Assembly: GCF_013204845.1 (NCBI RefSeq)
Contig: NZ_JABMKY010000002.1
Location: 186,001-250,000, forward strand
DNA length: 64,000 nt
Direction: 5' to 3'
From: Paenibacillus qinlingensis
GTDB taxonomy: Bacteria; Bacillota; Bacilli; Paenibacillales; NBRC-103111
Shown: positions 58,132 to 64,000 of the stretch, piece by piece
How positions within the stretch are numbered: position 1 is the stretch's first letter
How the letters are laid out: each line of letters begins with the position of its first letter
Made by a program: the position numbers and the translations under genes
Notes under the pieces: model-generated
Told to the model about the DNA's origin: nothing
Databases searched by the model: none
The model's input: only the letters and a program-made list of their open reading frames with translations

Positions 58132-59153
58132 TACTTGATCCCGAGCAGTCCGCGATATTCGGTGGGGGAATATCCAGTTGCCTTTTTGAATACGCGCGTA
58201 AAGTGCGGGTAGCTCTCGTAACCAACCTCGGCTACAATATCGATAATTTTGTAATGCGGTACAGCAAGCAGTTGTTTGGCACGTTCGATTCTTTTCCGCA
58301 TTCGGTGTTGCACAAAGGTTTCATTCGTATGTTTTTTAAAATAATGGCTGAAATAGGTCGGCGTTAAGCCTAGTTTTCCTGCAACCTTGTCCAGTGAAAG
58401 CTCTTCCTCGAACAGATGCTCATCAATGTACTGAATCGCTGCCTCCAAAACATCGATTCTTTCATGATTACGATACTCGCTCAGTCGCCCAATCCAGCTT
58501 CTGATTTCGGACTGAAACTTTGCGTACGTAATTGTGATGTCCATGTTCTCATCTGCAAACGGCTTTACCTCCATCCTGTAAGCCCCTCTGGCATTCACTT
58601 TCTTGTGAAGCAGCCTGATAGCGTCAGATACCCGCAAGTGTTGTTGGAACTCTGTATCACGATCGAACATCTCTCGCTTGCCGTCCTCAAGCAACTCATC
58701 GACCCGCACACTGTCCATAATCCAAATCGCTTCCTCTAATTGATCGATCCACGCTTCAAAATGGGAGAAAGAAATAAGTGCTGCTTCCCGCATAGAAAGC
58801 ATTTTATCCAAGACTGGAAATAGCTCGATTTCTGTAATTGGCTTCAATAAATATTCCTGTACACCGTACGACATACATTTTTGCGCATAGGCAAAATCCC
58901 CGTATCCCGAAAGCACAACGACTTTGGTAAATAACTTAAGTTGCTGAATATGTCGGCAAAGCTCTAAACCGTCCATCCGAGGCATTCGAATATCCGTCAT
59001 CACGACGTCAGGAGGGTTAGCCATGATGTTCGACAATGCTGATTCACCGTCAGTAAACGTCTCGATTTCACTAAACCTTTTATATTCCTCAATTAATGTC
59101 TTGAGGCCAATTCCAATGATGGGTTCATCGTCTACAATACAGATTCTAGCCAT
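58131..59153 (-). CDS. YesN-type response regulator with AraC domain
   Basis: This 340-residue regulator has a receiver with D8, D9 and phospho-acceptor D54 (VMTDIRMP), a short linker, and a C-terminal AraC domain (LDKVAGKLGLTPTYFSHYFK and IIDIVAEVGYESYPHFTRVF). It is upstream of its kinase, the reverse of the 15.8-18.6 kb pair. It should activate the importer-sulfatase operon and perhaps the GH95-like gene behind it. Confidence 0.93.
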   Translation of the reverse strand: MARICIVDDEPIIGIGLKTLIEEYKRFSEIETFTDGESALSNIMANPPDVVMTDIRMPRMDGLELCRHIQQLKLFTKVVVLSGYGDFAYAQKCMSYGVQEYLLKPITEIELFPVLDKMLSMREAALISFSHFEAWIDQLEEAIWIMDSVRVDELLEDGKREMFDRDTEFQQHLRVSDAIRLLHKKVNARGAYRMEVKPFADENMDITITYAKFQSEIRSWIGRLSEYRNHERIDVLEAAIQYIDEHLFEEELSLDKVAGKLGLTPTYFSHYFKKHTNETFVQHRMRKRIERAKQLLAVPHYKIIDIVAEVGYESYPHFTRVFKKATGYSPTEYRGLLGIK

Positions 59154-59318
59154 TCAATCGCCCCTCTCGTGTTTCAAAAAGTGAAAACCTTCGATCGCCT
59201 CGACAAGAGGGCTATACCTTAATTATGTTCTGGTTCACTTTCGTCTGAATACCCCTCAAAACCTGAACAGCGTCATCAAAATCGAAACTGCCAACCTCTA
59301 ATAATACGAGTGGGTATG

Positions 59319-59371
59319 CAAAATAAAGACAGACCACTCGGCAAACTTACCGAGCGGCCTATTGATGTCTG
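59319..59371 (-). terminator. Terminator of the GH95-like gene
   Basis: AGGCCGCTCGG / CCGAGTGGTCT stem on the minus strand followed by TTTATTTT. It lies between the GH95-like stop and the regulator start. Confidence 0.65.
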
Positions 59372-59404
59372 ATTCATCGAGAATACAAAAGTCAGCAAAA
59401 TACA

Positions 59405-61627
59405 TTATTGAATCGGCAGTCCATATAGACGCCAAGGCTTGTTTCCTCCAAAAAATCCGCATAAATGGGTTGCCGCAGGTACGGGTGTGATTTCCCATGA
59501 ACTTGATTCAGCAACGGTATGCTTGGCGTTGTAGAGAACAGCTTCCTCACCTTGCGGCAATTCAAGCTCATACAACCCATCGCCAAGAGAGCGAAGTTGT
59601 ACCCCTGAATTTGCAGATAGACGAATGTCACCTAGCATATCCGTTTTCATGCGGCACGGCTGTCCCGCTAAGCTTTTTACTCGGATCCAAACAGTTGCAC
59701 CTTCGGATCGAGTCGCACTGATTTCAAATGCGCCCTCGGTTCGCAAATTATGAAACACAACTTCCTTCCAAGTGGTAGGAACGGCTGGGAAAACTCGGAT
59801 CTCTTCTCCCCAGCTTTGCAGCAGCATATCGTGGATAGCTTCGGCTCCAGCAAGCGGCGATTCGATGACCGGGCCTGCTTCCCTGTACATTGTGTTCGGC
59901 TTCAGTAGATGGATCAGGGTCTTTAAGTATTTGAGCGATTCATCCCCTTCCCCCATAGCAGCAGCAATGGAAGCAGCACCCGTAAAGGTGAATCCGCGCA
60001 AATCTCCTTCACGTGAAAACCAGTGGCGAAGCGAACGTACGATAAGCTCTCGTTCTTCAGGTGAATCACCGCTCATTAGATGAAGTGGGAACACAGCCAT
60101 CAAATGACTGAAATGTCGATGACCAAATTCCAACGGTTGGCCAGCGCCAATCATGAAGCCAGTTTCATCGACAGGCAGTGGCGTTAATCGCGCCAACGTC
60201 TCCTCCCATCTTGCACATCCGGCGTCCTCAATATCAAGAATACTGCATATCCGCAGTAAAGTTTGGCAGCCCCATTGCAGCAATGCAAGATCATAATGGG
60301 TATCTGGTACGGCTAACTGCAGGAACGACCCATATTCAGGCGATATCATAGGAGGCAAATGCAGTTTGCCGTCATCGCGTTCCTCCAGCAGATGTAAATA
60401 GTATTGTACACTTCGTTTCAGCAATGGAAACAGCAGTTCTTCAAGCATGGAAGCGTCCATCGTATGACGGTAATGCCGCCATAAGTTATGGCATACCCAC
60501 GTCAAATTGCCAACCTCGGTGCCTACACTGCCAGCTAAATCATAGCTCATACTACGACCCAAGCCGGCTGAATCTTCACGGTACTGCTCTGGAACGTTAC
60601 GAATTAACTGCGCCATATTGTCTTGAAAAGCGTGAATGAGCGATTCGCCAAGTTCCAAACGGCCTGACGTATAAACAGGTGAATAACTCATCTGTACATT
60701 CATGTTGAACCAAACGCCTGCCCATGGCGTAGTCGTGAGCCACGGTCCTTGGTTGTCCATGATCATCCCGTCAGAGCGGGTCGCCGAGGCCAACTTGTAC
60801 ATTTGTATCCAGTAAAAACTTTCTAGTATTGTATCTGGTATGGAAACAAAGCTTTGGCGATAGTAATCATGCCACCAATGTCGGTGAACGTCTACCCAAG
60901 ACTCCCATTGCTGGCTTGAAGCTAGTCGAACATTCGATTCTATCCTTTGCTTCACTTGCGAATCATAACCATTTCCTATCGAAAGCCAAAGCCGCCTTAG
61001 GTTTCTGCCCTCTTCTGCTTCTGCTTGCGCTTCCATCCACGCCGTCGTACAACCTCCGTCATAATCAAATCGTTGTACACCAATCGTCACCCCGTCCTCA
61101 TTTGATTGGCGCATTACTTCTGCATTAGGGAGGTATTGATTGAGGTTGAAGCCGTCAGCATTTTTCAACACAGGATCAACTTCGCTGAAAGCATACCATG
61201 TCATTCGAGCGTCTTTCTCTCCCTCACTTGTTTCCAGTTCTACGGCCAGCACCTTGTCCAGGCTGTGTACGAAAGCGCGAAGCTTTACTGTGCCTACTGT
61301 CGTTGTAATCTCTGCCCGCATCTCCGCATTCCACAAATCAATCCGAATGCTTGACGGCTGATAATACCATCCTGCCAGTTCAAGGTGCAATTCCCCAACC
61401 GGGACGCGTGGTGGAAATCCGCCTCTAGGTTTTTGCGCTGTTACGTCCGTACACCCCAGCACAAATCGCAGCACATGACGTTTTTCCCGATGCTCCTCAC
61501 TATATATCATGGCCCCGATAAATCCGTTGCCAATAAAAGCTCCTTCGTTCCACGAATTTGGTTTAACGGACCAAGTTAGATCATGTCTCGCCATAAAGGA
61601 AGGCCAGTCAATCGATGTCTTAATCAT
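59405..61627 (-). CDS. GH95-like glycosidase (alpha-L-fucosidase family)
   Basis: This 740-residue protein has the GH95 layout: an N-terminal beta-sandwich (WNEGAFIGNGFIGAMIYSEE), an alpha/alpha barrel from about 270 with AGVWFNMNVQMSYSP, HRHFSHLMAVFPLH near 540, and a C-terminal sandwich (SWGEEIRVFPAVPTTW). Family members cleave alpha-1,2-L-fucosides or galactosides by inversion. No signal peptide, so a cytosolic role after import is likely. The start is uncertain: ATG ATT at 61627 is chosen on N-terminal fit; ATG AAA at 61648 is possible. Confidence 0.8.
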   Translation of the reverse strand: MIKTSIDWPSFMARHDLTWSVKPNSWNEGAFIGNGFIGAMIYSEEHREKRHVLRFVLGCTDVTAQKPRGGFPPRVPVGELHLELAGWYYQPSSIRIDLWNAEMRAEITTTVGTVKLRAFVHSLDKVLAVELETSEGEKDARMTWYAFSEVDPVLKNADGFNLNQYLPNAEVMRQSNEDGVTIGVQRFDYDGGCTTAWMEAQAEAEEGRNLRRLWLSIGNGYDSQVKQRIESNVRLASSQQWESWVDVHRHWWHDYYRQSFVSIPDTILESFYWIQMYKLASATRSDGMIMDNQGPWLTTTPWAGVWFNMNVQMSYSPVYTSGRLELGESLIHAFQDNMAQLIRNVPEQYREDSAGLGRSMSYDLAGSVGTEVGNLTWVCHNLWRHYRHTMDASMLEELLFPLLKRSVQYYLHLLEERDDGKLHLPPMISPEYGSFLQLAVPDTHYDLALLQWGCQTLLRICSILDIEDAGCARWEETLARLTPLPVDETGFMIGAGQPLEFGHRHFSHLMAVFPLHLMSGDSPEERELIVRSLRHWFSREGDLRGFTFTGAASIAAAMGEGDESLKYLKTLIHLLKPNTMYREAGPVIESPLAGAEAIHDMLLQSWGEEIRVFPAVPTTWKEVVFHNLRTEGAFEISATRSEGATVWIRVKSLAGQPCRMKTDMLGDIRLSANSGVQLRSLGDGLYELELPQGEEAVLYNAKHTVAESSSWEITPVPAATHLCGFFGGNKPWRLYGLPIQ

Positions 61628-61777
61628 CCTATACCCACAACCTTTCATGCATCCTTCATCATAGAGGGCGGATTGGTTTTGGTCGCACCACACTCTACGT
61701 AAATATACGTTTGTATATGTGGCTTATCATTGTGTTAATTTATTGGCATATGACTTTTTTTGCTTTTTTGCTAGATC

Positions 61778-61817
61778 AAAAAAACCTTCTTTCCGCATTA
61801 CGCAGAAGGAAGGTTTA
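61778..61817 (-). terminator. Terminator of the YbaK-type gene
   Basis: AAACCTTCCTTCTGC / GCGGAAAGAAGGTTT arms, then T-run on the minus strand. Confidence 0.8.
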
Positions 61818-61819
61818 AA

Positions 61820-62293
61820 TTAGCTATTTGTTATATCCACAAGACATGCTTCAGTTGCAGTAATTAAATCCGCGCCGCTTAGGAAGATTTGTAACCCACG
61901 CCGACCGGCACTTATACTAATAAGATCCATAGATTTCGCAGATAAGTCTACGTAAATTGGATATTTTTTCTTAATACCTAGTGGTGAAACCCCACCTCTG
62001 ATATAACCTGTAAGCTCTAAAATTTGCTTTAGTGGTACCATCTCGACCTTTTTATTTCCACTGACCGTTGCTAAACGTTTTAAATTGAGCTCACAGTCAC
62101 CAGGAATACAAGACACCATCACACCTGTTTTATCGCCTTGGACAATTAATGTTTTAAAGATTTGATTAGATCGAACCCCAACCTTCTCAGACACGGTTTG
62201 AGCATCTAATTCATTTTCATCCCATTCGTATTCATGTAACGTATAAGGAATTTTAAACATATCTAACTTTCTACAAGCATTTGTTTTACTCAT
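61820..62293 (-). CDS. ybaK: YbaK-type aminoacyl-tRNA deacylase
   Basis: This 157-residue single-domain protein hydrolyses mischarged Cys-tRNA-Pro. Characteristic parts are MFKIPYTLHEYEWDENELDA, VRSNQIFKTLIVQGDKTGVM, VPLKQILELTGYIRGGVSPLG with the conserved GGVSPLG near 101, and ISAGRRGLQIFLSGADLI at the end. Length matches the family. AAAGGTG precedes ATG. Confidence 0.92.
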   Translation of the reverse strand: MSKTNACRKLDMFKIPYTLHEYEWDENELDAQTVSEKVGVRSNQIFKTLIVQGDKTGVMVSCIPGDCELNLKRLATVSGNKKVEMVPLKQILELTGYIRGGVSPLGIKKKYPIYVDLSAKSMDLISISAGRRGLQIFLSGADLITATEACLVDITNS

Positions 62294-62487
62294 GTTCGCA
62301 CCTTTCCATCTGTTACTAATCCGTTAAAATATAAAATAGGTAGTTCACGCAATTAGAGCATCCTAGTTCCCTTATCAATGGAGGACTTATGAGACAACCC
62401 CTTTTCGGGAAGTCTATCAGGTAGATTATTATACCACAATCCTAAATTGGCAGTTATTTTCAGCCAATAGGAATTAGCTTACTTTTG

Positions 62488-62516
62488 TTGAGTTACATTA
62501 AAATATATAGTATAAT
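62488..62516 (+). promoter_or_regulatory. Promoter of the flavin-dependent oxidoreductase gene
   Basis: TTGAGT (62488-62493), 17-base spacer, TATAAT (62511-62516), leaving a leader of about 22 bases with GAAAGGAG. Confidence 0.8.
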
Positions 62517-62544
62517 GAACATATCTTGAAAGGAGCGATCCACT

Positions 62545-63609
62545 ATGTCCAATCATACAACTTCTTCTATTGAAATAGGAATAAGCACATTCCTCGAGGC
62601 TGCTCCAAGAGCCAATGGCATCACGCACGCTGAAAGGCTTCGCCAAGCAGTAGAGGAGATTAATTTGGCCGACCAAGTTGGCCTGGATGTCTATGCCATT
62701 GGCGAACATCATCGAGCAGATTATGCGAGCTCAGCACCAGCTGTTATTCTGGCAGCAGCAGCTTCCACGACTAAGCGAATCCGCCTCTCAAGCGCTGTGA
62801 CCGTGTTATCTTCGGATGATCCTGTCCGCGTTTACCAAGCGTTCTCCACCTTGGATGGCATATCTAACGGACGTGCAGAAATTATGGCGGGCCGTGGCTC
62901 ATTTATCGAATCATTCCCCCTATTTGGATACGACTTGAATCACTATGACAGCCTATTTGAGGAAAAATTGGAGCTCCTGCTCGCGATCCGTGAATCGGAG
63001 AAAGTAAACTGGAAAGGCGGCCATCGCCCAGCAATCAAGAACTTAGGCGTATATCCGCGAGCTGTACAAGAGCCCTTACCTGTATGGATCGGAACTGGTG
63101 GAAATCCAGAGTCTGCGGTTCGCGCTGGGATGCTAGGCTTGCCTGTCGTCTTTGCGATTATTGGCGGCATGCCGGAGAGATTCGCACCACTAGTCAACCT
63201 GTATAAGGAAGCAGCCGAAAAGGCTGGACACGATGTGAACAAGCTCCAGATCGCGACGCATTCGCATGGCTTCATATCGGATACTAGTGAGAAAGCTGCC
63301 GACATGTTCTATCCAGCAACGGAAGCAATGATGAACACCATCGGTCGTGAGCGCGGCTGGTCGCCTTACACGCGTGACACATTCGATGCCGCACGCAGTC
63401 TTCGCGGCGCACTGTATGTCGGCGATCCCGAATATGTCGCAGAGAAGATCGTGCTGCTTCGCAAGAATCTAGGCATAACGCGTTTCCTTCTCCACGCGGA
63501 CGTCAGCACCTTGCCGCATCATGAATTGCTACGCACGATTGAGCTGCTCGGTACGAAAGTCGCGCCAATCGTTCGTAGGGAGCTTGATCGCGAGGCATCT
63601 CAAGGGTGA
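62545..63609 (+). CDS. LLM-class flavin-dependent oxidoreductase
   Basis: This 354-residue luciferase-like TIM-barrel protein uses reduced FMN or F420. It shows [10 protein letters not shown] at the start, [20 protein letters not shown] near 53, [20 protein letters not shown] near 88, [12 protein letters not shown] near 130 and [13 protein letters not shown] near 192. It resembles group members annotated as alkanal monooxygenase-like; the substrate is unknown. Its GC content looks somewhat higher than its neighbours. It has its own promoter and terminator. Confidence 0.9.
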   Translation: MSNHTTSSIEIGISTFLEAAPRANGITHAERLRQAVEEINLADQVGLDVYAIGEHHRADYASSAPAVILAAAASTTKRIRLSSAVTVLSSDDPVRVYQAFSTLDGISNGRAEIMAGRGSFIESFPLFGYDLNHYDSLFEEKLELLLAIRESEKVNWKGGHRPAIKNLGVYPRAVQEPLPVWIGTGGNPESAVRAGMLGLPVVFAIIGGMPERFAPLVNLYKEAAEKAGHDVNKLQIATHSHGFISDTSEKAADMFYPATEAMMNTIGRERGWSPYTRDTFDAARSLRGALYVGDPEYVAEKIVLLRKNLGITRFLLHADVSTLPHHELLRTIELLGTKVAPIVRRELDREASQG

Positions 63610-63618
63610 GGTTACGCA

Positions 63619-63644
63619 GGAAGCCGATTCGTATATCGGCTTCC
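63619..63644. repeat. Hairpin after the oxidoreductase gene
   Basis: GGAAGCCGAT and ATCGGCTTCC with a 6-base loop, no T-run. Confidence 0.6.
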
Positions 63645-63670
63645 CCTTCGCTCGCCTATACTCAACGTAA

Positions 63671-63714
63671 AGAGGGTCCCCAAAGCCACATATGTGGCGA
63701 GGGACCCTCTTTTT
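63671..63714 (+). terminator. Bidirectional terminator
   Basis: AGAGGGTCCC / GGGACCCTCT outer stem with an inner GCCACAT/ATGTGGC stem and five T. The minus-strand side also ends in CTCTTT, so it can serve the converging kinase gene. Confidence 0.85.
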
Positions 63715-63748
63715 GCAATTGAGTCGCGGAGTAGCGCCGATTTCTTCC

Positions 63749-63775
63749 GAGTTAGTCGATGATTTCGACTAACTC
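63749..63775. repeat. Perfect 10-bp inverted repeat
   Basis: GAGTTAGTCG and CGACTAACTC with a 7-base loop and no T-run on either side. Role unknown. Confidence 0.6.
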
Positions 63776-63823
63776 TGCCCGCCAACGTCGATCTCTATCT
63801 CCAGTCTTCGCTTTTCACATCTA

Positions 63824-64000
63824 TTAGAAGCCCACAACTGGCAATTCAATGATCAACATGCATCCGCTCGTGCCGGGCTCCTCGTCTCCATATATCCGAA
63901 GACTCCCTCCCAATTGTGTGATTCGCTCCATCATCGACTGCAGACCGAAACCTAGGGCAGTCGCCTCATAGCGCTCTCCGTCGTTCCATAGCGAGAAGAT
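63824..64000 (-). CDS. C-terminus of a NarL-partner histidine kinase, cut by window edge
   Basis: The last 58 codons of a kinase: NDGERYEATALGFGLQSMME, then RITQLGGSLRIYGDEEPGTS and GCMLIIELPVVGF. GFGLQSMMERI and LGGSL form the final part of the HATPase domain of HisKA_3-type kinases. The gene begins beyond base 64000; its partner regulator is not in view. Confidence 0.8.
   Translation of the reverse strand: MFSLWNDGERYEATALGFGLQSMMERITQLGGSLRIYGDEEPGTSGCMLIIELPVVGF

Noticed and set aside
62389..62424. Eleven-codon ORF MRQPLFGKSIR with a GGAGG site
   Set aside because: It lies upstream of the promoter chosen for the oxidoreductase gene and has no terminator or partner; chance is likely.

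Overview
The window looks like chromosomal DNA of a Paenibacillus-type Bacillota: moderate GC, strong AGGAGG ribosome sites, many TTG/GTG starts, a T-box leader, a DesK/DesR cold-sensing pair, YesM/YesN-type two-component systems, and LplA/LplB/LplC-type carbohydrate importers that lack their own ATPase gene. No rRNA, tRNA, CRISPR array, prophage or insertion sequence was seen.

Region 1 (1-5.3 kb) is translation and cold response: a methionyl-tRNA synthetase (cut by the window edge) behind a Met-specific T-box, the desaturase operon des-desK-desR, a cold-shock protein with a hairpin-bearing leader, and a YdjO-like protein. Region 2 (5.3-12 kb) holds a DUF4846 lipoprotein, a GH78 alpha-L-rhamnosidase-like enzyme, an APH-fold kinase, a 52-residue membrane peptide, and an MFS exporter with a MarR regulator; the two promoters of this last pair share a TTGTT-N8-AACAA operator.

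Region 3 (12-30.5 kb) holds two carbohydrate-uptake loci on the minus strand. The downstream one is YesM-like kinase, YesN-like regulator, binding protein and two permeases. The upstream one is two permeases, a binding protein, a membrane-bound AraC regulator, a NodB-like enzyme and an SGNH hydrolase broken by an internal deletion, followed by a large secreted GH9 protein with two LamG domains.

Region 4 (30.5-36.2 kb) carries a rifampicin phosphotransferase gene, a small L,D-transpeptidase, a lipoprotein serpin and an unknown gene. Region 5 (36.2-45.7 kb) has two divergent, homologous giant secreted proteins (carbohydrate-binding-like modules plus a beta-propeller). One is frameshifted in a run of seven G residues and is preceded by a 12-codon leader ORF. 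Beside them lies a GntR regulator fused to a solute-binding-protein domain. This is the least ordinary part of the window.

Region 6 (45.8-49 kb) is housekeeping and small genes. Region 7 (49.2-61.6 kb) is a coherent glycan locus: YesN/YesM-like regulators, an importer, a sulfatase, an SGNH esterase, a dehydrogenase and a GH95-like fucosidase. Together they suggest use of a sulfated, esterified, fucose-containing glycan. Region 8 (61.8-64 kb) has a YbaK-type deacylase, a flavin-dependent oxidoreductase and the end of a histidine kinase.
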